Shown here one piece after another: positions 1-8,822 of a stretch of 64,000 nucleotides of DNA. Source of the DNA: Tolypothrix bouteillei VB521301 (lineage in GTDB: Bacteria > Cyanobacteriota > Cyanobacteriia > Cyanobacteriales > Nostocaceae); assembly GCF_000760695.4 (NCBI RefSeq), contig NZ_JHEG04000002.1, forward strand, positions 124,001-188,000. The letters are read 5' to 3'. A model generated the notes under the pieces. It had not been told where the DNA came from. It ran no database searches and saw only the letters and a list, made by a program, of their open reading frames with translations. Within the stretch, counting starts at the first letter, position 1. The number at the start of each line of letters is the position of its first letter. The translations under genes were made by a program, and so were the position numbers.

Positions 1-287
1 GTGGTGGTAATGCATGGGAATCATTTAATTGTCCATCAATCGGCACGCAAATACAAATCAGTTAAAAGATTTTCAGAGCAAGAAACCTTGATGAAGTTAT
101 CATTTCTCTGAAAAATAAAGCAAAGCTTAGCCCAGTTTTATTAATTCAAAGGCGAAATATCGGTGCTTTTCGTCTGTGTGAAGCTGGTCTTTCTGAAGGT
201 ATGCTAGCCGCGCCAGTAGAACATGACAAGGATAGATGTTCGTGAACTACCAGGTATGCCAGCGATTTTGCTTGAGCCGTTAAGGTC

Positions 288-3200
288 TTAATACTGAAGT
301 GGAAGCTGTATCAAGAACTCAGTTCCCCAACCTAACTCAGATTGCACGTTTAAAGTGCCACCATGTTTTTCCACCACAATTTGTCGGGCGATCGCCAATC
401 CCAATCCTGTACCTTTTCCTACACCTTTAGTCGTAAATAAATGGTCAAAAATTCTCGCTTTCACATCTTCGGTCATACCCTTACCATTATCGCGAATACA
501 AATTTGAACTTGGTTCTCAACCATGGCTGTTTGAATTGTAATTTGTTGAGAATGAGCGGCTATTTCCAAAAAAGATTGAGTTTTTGCTATCTCATCAAAC
601 ATATCGATTGCATTAGCTAGAATATTCATAAAGACCTGATTTAATTGTCCGGGAAAACACTCGATAAGTGGTAACTCACCGTAGTCTTGAATGACTTGAA
701 TAGCAGGGCGAAATTCATTAGCTTTGAGACGATATTTGAGGATCAGCAATGTGCTATCAATTCCGTCATGGAGATTAGCGCTTACCTTGTGTTCGGTATC
801 GGCGCGGGAAAAGGTCCGCAAACTGGTGCTGATGCTTTTGATGCGATCGGTTGCTCCTTGCATTGAATCCAGTAACTTAGGTAAGTCCTCGCTAAGAAAT
901 TTCAGATCGATATCTTGGGCATGGTCTTGAATTGGTATGACTGGGCTGGGATAATGTTGCTGATAAAATGCCAAATGCTCAACTAAATCCCGCACATAAT
1001 CTTTAGCATTGTTAATGCTGCCATTAAGGAAGCTGATAGGGTTGTTGATTTCGTGAGCAACGCCTGCTACTAAGTTGCCTAAAGATGCCATTTTTTCATT
1101 CTGAATAATTTGGAGTTGGGATTGTTCAAGTTGTTGAACGGCATATTCAAGCTGTTGTGCTTTGTGTCGGAGTTCTATCTCTGAGTGTCGCAAGGCTTGC
1201 TCGACTTGCTTGTGTCTAATTCCTGAGGCAATTTCATCAGCAACTAACTTCAGCATATCCAAAAGATCGTCTGCTAAAGCCTGACGTGCGAATAGGGCTA
1301 GCACTCCCATGAGCCGATCTTCACACAGCAGTGGATAACCAGCAAAAGCAATCATTCCTTCCTGCTTTGCCCATTCTTTATTTCCAACCCGTGGATCGTT
1401 CAACACGTCATTGGTCAAATGGGGACGAAGTTCTTGAGCAATCAGCCCAATTTTGAATGCTCCCACCGGAACGCGACTGTGGGGACCGTCAATATGAGTG
1501 TATTGTCCGGCGCTCGCTTGGAGTTCTAAAACATTTTCATCCGCGTTTAACGTCCAGATGCGTGCAAAAGCTGCATTCAAATGTTGAACAACTGCTTCCG
1601 TACAAGATTGTAGCATTTGTTTCAGACAGTTGCTACTGGTTAAGGCAGCATCCACATCTGCGCGAAAGCTTAATTTGCAGTTCTTTAATTGGAGCGCTTC
1701 CAGAGTTTGCGCTAATTGTTCTGTTTTTTCGCGTTCGTTGCTTTCCGATCGTTGCAGGTTCTGGTAGAGTTTGGCATTTTCCAGAGAAATCGCCGCTTGA
1801 GTACAGAGGAAGTTGAGAATTAGGATGCGATCGCTGGTAAACACTCCAGTAGTTGTACGGTTCTGCAAATATAGAATCCCAATTAACTGACCCTGATTGA
1901 GAATTGGCAAACCCAAAACACTCTTTGGTTGGTGCTGAATTAAATAATCATCAATAACAGGCAGATCGGTTTTGATCTCCTCAATTATCACCAGTTCTTG
2001 GGTGTTTTTGACGTACTGAATCAGTTTTACAGGGAAGTTTTTATGACCTTCTAGCGGTTCGTAACACAGTTCCACAGTACTTGGTGTAGTAACAGCTACA
2101 ATTTGCCACTCAAAAGCTTGGTTGGGCATAATTAAGACACAGCCATCGCCCCCTGAGTGTTGCAAAAGAATCTGAGTGATTTGATGGATGAGTTCATCAA
2201 GTTGAATTGTACTCGAAAGGCTTTGAGACGCTTTGAGAATAGTGACGAAATCGAGAACGTTGTTGATGCTTGTACTGGAAGAGCGGCTGGTTTTCGTCGA
2301 GGTCATTGGTATATTGGAAATCGAAGCCAGCGTTTCCAGGGAATTTAAGTTCTGGACGGCGGGTTGGAGAATGGGACCCAGTAAGTTGGGGTAGCACTGT
2401 TCTAAATCATCCGTTTTAGCTTTAGCTCCCCAACGGGCGTAACAGTAATATGCTTCCTGCATGTAGCCGGAAGCCACCTTCTCTTTCCCCCAGTTCAAGT
2501 AAAACTTAGCAGCAAGTTCGTTAGCTAAGCCTTCTTCTTGGATATAACCGTTTTCCTTCGCAGCCGCAATGGCGCGATCGTAGTATTCTATTGCTTCGGG
2601 TTGATTGCCTAAAACTCGATTTTTTTCAGCTTCTACTAAATAAAATTGATGTAAAGCATTCATTGGGCAGTGGTTTGCCCATAGTTGCATTTTTTCTTGA
2701 TTCTCTATAACGCGATTGAGAATCTGTGTTTGTATGTCTTGATTGACATTTAAAAAGATACCCAGTCGTGCCAGCGATGTGTAAAAATAACATTGTCGAA
2801 AAATAATTAGCCCCAGCCCACCAGCTAAATACTGTTCTGTTTGTATAACATATTCCTGTGCCAGATCGTACTTGCCAAACAGATAACTGAGTTGAAGTTT
2901 AGAAAAATAAAATTCTAGCAATGCAACCATATCATTGTTTGCCAGATTGATGGGAAGCATGACATCTTCATCGTAGGCTTCACCCTTTAAACAACATACA
3001 TCATCAACATATCCTAATAAATTTAATATCCTTTGTCTCTGAATTTGATTGTAGTTAGCTAAACCTTGTTGCTTAATTTTCTGGAGAGCATTGGTATGGG
3101 TTTGCATTTCTTTTTCCAATGTACTCAGATCTTGACCGAGGAAATACAAATGAGCGCTATAGTAACGGATGGCAAGCCCTGCAAATTCCAAATCTCCTGT

Positions 3201-6200
3201 TTCTAAACCAAGGGAATAAGCCTCCCAGAGAGATGGTAATGTTTCTTTAATATGTTCTTTCCAATGCCTGACGAGACAATTGAATGTATGAATAGTTTTT
3301 GCAGTTACTTCTTTGGTATCAAATTGACTTAAAAGTTTGACAGATAATTGACCGAATCGATAACCAGATTCAATGTCTTTAACTAATGAACAAAGAATAA
3401 TACCATAGACAACATATCCAAAAGCTGACTGAGGGGAATTCCCATATTGATAAGAGAGACTAACTTGCTTTAATGGTAAAAGAAGAAATAAGTTTGGATC
3501 GACTTGATACGCAAAGCTCGTAATATTGGATAAAATTCTCATGACTGCCAAATATGTTTTATCCGCCATATGCGGCAGTTCAATTAAATCTTCAATAAGC
3601 CGATCTGCAAGTAGAGAAATGGTATGACTGATTTCAGCCTGTACGTCAGAATTGCTAAAATTTTCTGGGAATTTAATTCCTAATAACTTTAACACTTCTT
3701 TTCCCAGACCAACTGCTTCTAGTGATTGATTTTGTGCGCCATAAGCTTGGATTTGAACTTCATACACTTTGACTCGATCCAAGGGATTTTGAACACAATC
3801 TAAAACTATTTGAATAAATTCTGCCATCAGTTCAAAGTTGCCAGCCAAATAAGCAGCTTCTGCTCCTAGGTTCTGCAATTCTAATGCCAACTGATACTGG
3901 CTCTGCCAACAGTCTGCTTTTAATAACTTAATCCCACAGGCTGCATATTCGGTTGCAGCAGTGTAAGCAGTGGAGACTCTCGCTTTAGAACCAGCAGATA
4001 AATTTAACCAAGCCAGTTCTTCTCGTTCGGTAATTTCCGTAATGAGTTGAACACCATAATTTAATTGGTTAACAATATCAAAGATTCTTTTATCTCGCTC
4101 TGTTGCAGTTAGATTTTTAAGTAAGAGTTGACCGATTTTCAGATGGGTTGCCTGTTTTTGGCTTTCGGAAATTAACGAGTAAGCTGCTTGTTGGACGCGA
4201 TCGTGCAAGAATTTATAAGGAACAACAATCTCTTCACGGCGATCGCTGTCCTCAGAATCATGAAATTGGAAAAACTTGTAGGTTTCACTAATCGGGAGAA
4301 TCAGCCCTTCCTGTAATGCTTTCCAAAGGTGGGCTGCGGTGTCAATGAGGGATTGTTCCGAAACGATCGCCAGAGTATTCAAATCAAATTGGTTACCAAT
4401 ACAAGCCGCCAATTTCAAAACCGCTTGAGTCTGTGTTGGTAGTTTCTGCAACTGCAATGCCATGAACTCCACTACATCATCTGTCAATGCCAACTGTCGC
4501 ACCGCCGCCATGTCGCATTGCCAATAACCCAGCTCTGACTGGAACTGAATCCAACCATCCTCGTACAAAGCTTTGAGAAACTGCGTTGTAAAAAACGGAT
4601 TTCCTTTAGTTTTTTGATACACCAATCTTGTCAGAGTTTGAGCTAATTCCTCGGTACAACTTAAGGTATCTGCCACTAACTGATTCACCGTTAATTCCCC
4701 CAAAGGTGACAGGGTAATGGTATTGACAATTGCTCGTGCTTTCTGAATCAGTTCCAGTGTTAGCATCAAGGGATGAGCCGGAAATACTTCATTGTCTCGA
4801 TAGGCTCCCAAAATGAGTAAATATCCCGAACTGACATCACTCATCAATAATTGCAGCAAGTTTAGGGAAGCTGAATCTGCCCATTGCAAATCATCCAAGA
4901 AAATCACTAGGGGATGTTCTTTTGTGGTAAAAACCTGGATGAATTTTTGAAATAGTAAGTTAAAGCGATTTTGGGCTGCACTCCCGGAGAGTTCCGGGAC
5001 AGGTGGTTGTTCGCCAACAATCCTTTCTAATTCAGGAATCATCTCCACAATCACCCGCCCGTTTTCGCCCACAGCAGCGAGAATTTTGGCTTTCCATGTT
5101 ACCAATTGGACATCGCTTTCACTCAGCAATTGTCCCATCAAGTCACGAAAAGCTTGCACAAAGGCTGATAGGGGAATATTGCGATTAAACTGATCGAATT
5201 TGCCTTTGATGAAATATCCTTGCTGACGGGTAATTGGTTTGTGGACTTCATTGATTACCGCCGTTTTCCCAATCCCAGAAAATCCTGCTACCAGCATCAT
5301 TTCTGAACGACCATTGCTGACACGCTCGAAAGCTTCCAGCAAGGTTGTAACTTCTGTTTCCCGCCCATACAGTTTTTCAGGAATGAGAAAACGATCGCAC
5401 ACATCCCTCTGGGCAATTTCAAAACTTTCAATTTTACCTGTTTCTTGGAGCTGATACAAACAATTTTCTAAGTCATGCCTCAAACCCAAAGCACTCTGAT
5501 ATCTATCTTCAGCATTTTTCGCTATCAATTTCATCACAATATTGGAAAGCACCTGTGGAACTTCTTTCCTGTTCCCCAATGGTGCAGGCATTTTAGCAAT
5601 ATGACAATACACCAATTGCGTGAGGTCGTCGGATATAAATGGTAATTCTCCTATTAATAATTCATAAAATGTCACCCCAAGAGAATAAAAATCGCTGCGG
5701 TAGTCTATCCCTCGATTCATTCTACCTGTTTGCTCGGGGGAAATATAAGCGAGAGTTCCTTCTAAAATATTAGGGCTTTTAATTTCTTGAGTTTCTTTGG
5801 GTAACAGAGAGGAGATACTAAAATCTATCAGTCTAACTTGTTTTGTTGGAGGATGAATTAGAATATTTGCGGGTTTAATGTCTTTATGAATGATGCGGTT
5901 TTGGTGTAAATCGTGTAGAATTTTGGTTAGTTGAATAGCGATCGCCAAAAATTCGACAAGTGAGAGTGTAATGGTTTTAACGTATTCTCGTAAAGAAATT
6001 TCCCCCCCATCTTCCATCACTAAAATATAACCATTTCGGTAAGTTTCTAATGATAAAGGACGAAGGATACCGGGAATGTTGAGATTTTTGCTAATGGTAT
6101 ACTGGTGGCGAAATTGGAGTAATTCGTTGAAGCTGGGATATTCAGATGTCAGAAGTTTAATGACGACTGGAAGTGTTTCTTGCTCTCTAATAGCTCGATA

Positions 6201-6281
6201 GACTCTAGTTCTGGAGCCTGCATAGAGTTGGGAGTAGATTTTATATCCGGGAATTACAGGAGCAGAGCGTGCAGTCATCAT
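288..6281 (-). CDS. Giant hybrid Ser/Thr kinase - AAA ATPase - GAF - histidine kinase
   Basis: Multi-domain cytoplasmic signalling protein of 1997 aa. An N-terminal eukaryotic-type kinase (about 13-275) has the catalytic HKDIKPAN loop with D134 and a DFS variant of the DFG motif. An ATPase module follows, with P-loop GFSGIGKTA (K339) and an FLDDLQWAD Walker B. The long helical middle resembles TPR-like regulatory segments. Two GAF-like domains (about 1320-1490 and 1530-1690) precede a coiled coil and a histidine kinase (phospho-acceptor H1743 in AHEINNP, then the DNGKG and GTGLGL ATP-binding boxes). This architecture is known from cyanobacterial multi-sensor hybrid kinases. No membrane segment is evident. 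No response regulator is adjacent, so its partner is unknown. Start is the first of two tandem ATG codons. Confidence 0.93.
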   Translation of the reverse strand: MMTARSAPVIPGYKIYSQLYAGSRTRVYRAIREQETLPVVIKLLTSEYPSFNELLQFRHQYTISKNLNIPGILRPLSLETYRNGYILVMEDGGEISLREYVKTITLSLVEFLAIAIQLTKILHDLHQNRIIHKDIKPANILIHPPTKQVRLIDFSISSLLPKETQEIKSPNILEGTLAYISPEQTGRMNRGIDYRSDFYSLGVTFYELLIGELPFISDDLTQLVYCHIAKMPAPLGNRKEVPQVLSNIVMKLIAKNAEDRYQSALGLRHDLENCLYQLQETGKIESFEIAQRDVCDRFLIPEKLYGRETEVTTLLEAFERVSNGRSEMMLVAGFSGIGKTAVINEVHKPITRQQGYFIKGKFDQFNRNIPLSAFVQAFRDLMGQLLSESDVQLVTWKAKILAAVGENGRVIVEMIPELERIVGEQPPVPELSGSAAQNRFNLLFQKFIQVFTTKEHPLVIFLDDLQWADSASLNLLQLLMSDVSSGYLLILGAYRDNEVFPAHPLMLTLELIQKARAIVNTITLSPLGELTVNQLVADTLSCTEELAQTLTRLVYQKTKGNPFFTTQFLKALYEDGWIQFQSELGYWQCDMAAVRQLALTDDVVEFMALQLQKLPTQTQAVLKLAACIGNQFDLNTLAIVSEQSLIDTAAHLWKALQEGLILPISETYKFFQFHDSEDSDRREEIVVPYKFLHDRVQQAAYSLISESQKQATHLKIGQLLLKNLTATERDKRIFDIVNQLNYGVQLITEITEREELAWLNLSAGSKARVSTAYTAATEYAACGIKLLKADCWQSQYQLALELQNLGAEAAYLAGNFELMAEFIQIVLDCVQNPLDRVKVYEVQIQAYGAQNQSLEAVGLGKEVLKLLGIKFPENFSNSDVQAEISHTISLLADRLIEDLIELPHMADKTYLAVMRILSNITSFAYQVDPNLFLLLPLKQVSLSYQYGNSPQSAFGYVVYGIILCSLVKDIESGYRFGQLSVKLLSQFDTKEVTAKTIHTFNCLVRHWKEHIKETLPSLWEAYSLGLETGDLEFAGLAIRYYSAHLYFLGQDLSTLEKEMQTHTNALQKIKQQGLANYNQIQRQRILNLLGYVDDVCCLKGEAYDEDVMLPINLANNDMVALLEFYFSKLQLSYLFGKYDLAQEYVIQTEQYLAGGLGLIIFRQCYFYTSLARLGIFLNVNQDIQTQILNRVIENQEKMQLWANHCPMNALHQFYLVEAEKNRVLGNQPEAIEYYDRAIAAAKENGYIQEEGLANELAAKFYLNWGKEKVASGYMQEAYYCYARWGAKAKTDDLEQCYPNLLGPILQPAVQNLNSLETLASISNIPMTSTKTSRSSSTSINNVLDFVTILKASQSLSSTIQLDELIHQITQILLQHSGGDGCVLIMPNQAFEWQIVAVTTPSTVELCYEPLEGHKNFPVKLIQYVKNTQELVIIEEIKTDLPVIDDYLIQHQPKSVLGLPILNQGQLIGILYLQNRTTTGVFTSDRILILNFLCTQAAISLENAKLYQNLQRSESNEREKTEQLAQTLEALQLKNCKLSFRADVDAALTSSNCLKQMLQSCTEAVVQHLNAAFARIWTLNADENVLELQASAGQYTHIDGPHSRVPVGAFKIGLIAQELRPHLTNDVLNDPRVGNKEWAKQEGMIAFAGYPLLCEDRLMGVLALFARQALADDLLDMLKLVADEIASGIRHKQVEQALRHSEIELRHKAQQLEYAVQQLEQSQLQIIQNEKMASLGNLVAGVAHEINNPISFLNGSINNAKDYVRDLVEHLAFYQQHYPSPVIPIQDHAQDIDLKFLSEDLPKLLDSMQGATDRIKSISTSLRTFSRADTEHKVSANLHDGIDSTLLILKYRLKANEFRPAIQVIQDYGELPLIECFPGQLNQVFMNILANAIDMFDEIAKTQSFLEIAAHSQQITIQTAMVENQVQICIRDNGKGMTEDVKARIFDHLFTTKGVGKGTGLGLAIARQIVVEKHGGTLNVQSELGWGTEFLIQLPLQY

Positions 6282-6597
6282 TTATACTAACCTCATGATA
6301 GAAGTTGGTTTTTGGCTTCATAAAGTTAGTATTCCCAAGAGCTTCTCAGTTTTTGCAAAACGGCAAAAAAGAAAAAAGGGAGAACATCATACAGAGCGAT
6401 CGTTTGTATCTCCATCAATTGCCGGACTACCAGCAGAAAGCAGATAGATATGAGCTTTGCTAATGCAGTGACTGCTGCTTCCGTCTCTACCAACCTATTA
6501 AGAGAAAGTGCAATATTACCTTCAACCTTCAACAAAATACCGAGTTAACTTTAGTCAATCCTCGATTTTGGTTAGTTCACGAAGGTGGTGAGACCAG
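6282..6597. other. Intergenic region, no supported gene
   Basis: AT-rich spacer between two reverse-strand genes. A 69-codon reverse-strand reading frame exists here but has no recognisable motif or convincing ribosome binding site, so it is not called. The start-proximal part should carry the promoter of the giant kinase gene. Confidence 0.5.
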
Positions 6598-7191
6598 TTA
6601 GAACCAATACTTCGGATATGTTCGCTCGCGTGCGAGATTGTTGAATACCACAGCACAGAGTATCAAAATGATGGAACCTTCTAACGCAGGAGTTAAAAGA
6701 AATTGCCAGGGTGCTTTCGTCATCATCACAACTAATGCAACTGCGCCCGAAGGAGGGTGTAAAGTTGCAGTCAGTTGCATCATACCAATGGCTGTAGCTA
6801 CTGCCATTCCCATTGCCCAAGGTTCTGAACCAAAAAGATGTAGAATAGTCAAGCTAACTAATGCCGCTACAAAATTACCACCAATGACATTCCGGGGTTG
6901 GGCTAAAGGACTGTCAGGAATACCAAAGATTAATACGCTAGTAGCACCAAAGGGAGCCATCAGCAAAGGAGAATTAGTTGTTACAGAAAGGTAAGCCGTT
7001 GCTGCTATTCCAATAAAACTACCGCACCAACTCCAAAATATATGTATGTGGTGAGGTCTATCTAAGCAAGATGAACGTCTAGTTCCACGTATTTTCAAGC
7101 AATAATTTTTCCATTTTTCCCGAACATTTTGATAATTCAACCTCGTTAGATAGCTTGAATAAAACCGCCTTTTGGGTAAATAACTTTTCAT
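6598..7191 (-). CDS. HPP family integral membrane protein
   Basis: About 197 aa from the preferred ATG at 7191; an upstream in-frame start would add 16 residues rich in Cys and Trp that do not look native. The protein has a basic N-terminal segment and then four hydrophobic helices. The third contains the diagnostic HPPSGA motif, preceded by GATSVLIFG and AQPRNVIGG, which are the conserved loops of the HPP family. Some cyanobacterial and chloroplast HPP proteins have been linked to nitrite transport (family knowledge), which would fit narM further along the window, but the two are not adjacent. Substrate is therefore inference; the family call is firm. Confidence 0.85.
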   Translation of the reverse strand: MKSYLPKRRFYSSYLTRLNYQNVREKWKNYCLKIRGTRRSSCLDRPHHIHIFWSWCGSFIGIAATAYLSVTTNSPLLMAPFGATSVLIFGIPDSPLAQPRNVIGGNFVAALVSLTILHLFGSEPWAMGMAVATAIGMMQLTATLHPPSGAVALVVMMTKAPWQFLLTPALEGSIILILCAVVFNNLARERTYPKYWF

Positions 7192-8054
7192 AGTTTTCCA
7201 GAGCAACTGCAACCAACAACACAACAACCAACAACACAAAAAGATTAAGTGTATTTCTTGCCTTAGCTAATCTTTGTGGATCGATAAGTTACAAGATTCC
7301 CCAACTCTGTCAATAGAGGGAACTTTTAATCAGAGTTATTGGCTAAAATCCAGATTCCGATGGACAGACCCTTCAACCACAAACCAGCATTTTTATCAAA
7401 AAAATTCAAATTCATGAATTAAAAAAGTTGAGTAGCAAGATAATGTCATGGAACTATGACATATGAGTTCTAGAATATCGTTTGAACTCGAACAAGGAAA
7501 TATAAAATTCATATAAATAAGTAATATTACTTATAAGTTTGATTTATATTAACAGGAAACAAACCAAACTTTGGTATTATCTGGCAACACTCTGCATAGT
7601 TCACAGGATGTTTACAAACAAATAGCTGATAGATGTAGTATCAATACTGCTCGGGTTTTGGTTTGTTAGCAAAATTGTCAAAATGCTGACAATTCTTTGC
7701 CTCACTGCAACAATCACAGCTTGAGTGTGGTGACATTTGTAGCTTATCGTTAGACATCGTTCATTTCCAAGCGCGATCGCTCAACTGCTGCTTTGCAACA
7801 TCGTCAAACATAACCGTGGATGTCATTAAGGGGAGGGTCTTTATTGGTTCTTGGGGTGCCATTATCACCATCCCATCGGCTGTTTTACTCCCTTCCCGCT
7901 CGAAGATTTCTTAATTAAATGAACCGCAGAGGCGCAGAGGACACAGAGGAAAGAGGAGAAGAAGATCGGTAGTCTTATGGCGGAAAGGGAGTAGGTATTG
8001 AATGGGCTGATAGTTTCTTTAACTCTGAAAGCAACTTAGCTATAACGCTGTAGC
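7192..8054. other. Long intergenic region with repeats
   Basis: About 860 bases without a supportable gene. It holds an 18-nt perfect palindrome at 7517-7534 (core AAGTAATATTACTT) in a very AT-rich stretch, which could be an operator or just composition, and a dispersed GCAGAGGCGCAGAGG repeat near the right end. Otherwise nothing recognisable. Confidence 0.5.
7922..7954 (+). repeat. Dispersed AACCGCAGAGGCGCAGAGG repeat
   Basis: The motif AACCGCAGAGGCGCAGAGG recurs at 43098-43116 inside a MITE-like element, followed in both places by purine-rich CACAGAGGAA-like sequence. This repeat class is widespread in Nostocales intergenic DNA. Confidence 0.75.
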
Positions 8055-8600
8055 TTATGTCGCCAGACTGCTATCACCGCCTTCAATAATAGTTCCTTGT
8101 AAATTCGTATCTTTTAAATTAGCCCCGGTGAGATTGGCTCTTTCTAATGCAGCTTGACGGAGGTTCGCTTGGTGCAAGTCCGCAGTACCCAAATCTGCTC
8201 CGCTCAAATCTGCGGCTTCTAGATTGGCTCCACTTAAATCGGCTTGAATGAGATCGGCTTGACTGAGATTTGCCTGTTCGAGATCGGCAGCTTTGAGATC
8301 TGCTCGATCTAAAATGGCTCCATCTAAAATGGCTCCTTCCAATATTGCATTGTCAAGAATCGCATCGCTCAAATCGGCTCCGCTTAGATTGGCTTGGCTT
8401 AAGTTTGCACCATTCAGTGTTGCTCCACTCAAGTCAGCCCGACTGAGGTTTGCCCTCTGCAAGTTGGTTCCATCCAACTTTGCCTCACGTAAAACAGCAC
8501 CACTGAGATCGATTTCTTCCATCACTGTATCCCTAAGGTCAACAATGCTAAAGTCTCGCTCTCCTGCGGCGTAGCGCTGCTTGAGTTCTTCTACATTCAT
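8055..8600 (-). CDS. Pentapeptide repeat protein
   Basis: 181 aa composed almost entirely of A(D/N)Lxx pentapeptide repeats from about residue 30 to 170 (for example ANLSG, ADLSG, AILDG). These fold into a right-handed beta-helix and usually act as protein-interaction scaffolds. No signal peptide or membrane helix is seen. The N-terminal 25 residues (ELKQRYAAGERDFS) match the short cap that precedes the repeats in the upstream WD40 fusion protein (QLGERDFTQVNL), so the two probably share ancestry. It is the last gene of a likely three-gene reverse-strand operon, 222 bases after its neighbour. The specific role is unknown. Confidence 0.85.
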   Translation of the reverse strand: MNVEELKQRYAAGERDFSIVDLRDTVMEEIDLSGAVLREAKLDGTNLQRANLSRADLSGATLNGANLSQANLSGADLSDAILDNAILEGAILDGAILDRADLKAADLEQANLSQADLIQADLSGANLEAADLSGADLGTADLHQANLRQAALERANLTGANLKDTNLQGTIIEGGDSSLAT

Positions 8601-8822
8601 TTTCTGTACTCCACCCTCGATATAAGGGGTTGAGCCATTCTGACTCGAACTAGCCCAACAACGTTCTTTATCCTAAGTCAACGAATGCATTCAAACCCCT
8701 CTCTAGAGATACACCTTAGATCTGGCGTTACCCATGTTGTGGGCGATCGCTCCTAGTGGTTTGACTTTGGAAGAATTTCCTTTTAAGAAAGTGGTGCAGC
8801 GATCGTCGTTGGAAAATGCCTG

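Noticed and set aside
1..287. Short plus-strand frame (about 91-243) with a protein-like run (LLIQRRNIGAFRLCE)
   Set aside because: Too short, no start signal, no family recognised and it ends in a stop within the spacer; may be a decayed gene but cannot be supported.
7517..7534. AT-rich perfect palindrome as an operator
   Set aside because: Long palindromes arise easily in such AT-rich DNA and no promoter elements align with it; mentioned only in the spacer entry.
8293..8574. Plus-strand frame opposite the pentapeptide gene
   Set aside because: Its regular pattern is the antisense reading of the pentapeptide repeats; the reverse-strand gene has the real motifs. The same holds for 10102-10413 and 10645-10989.
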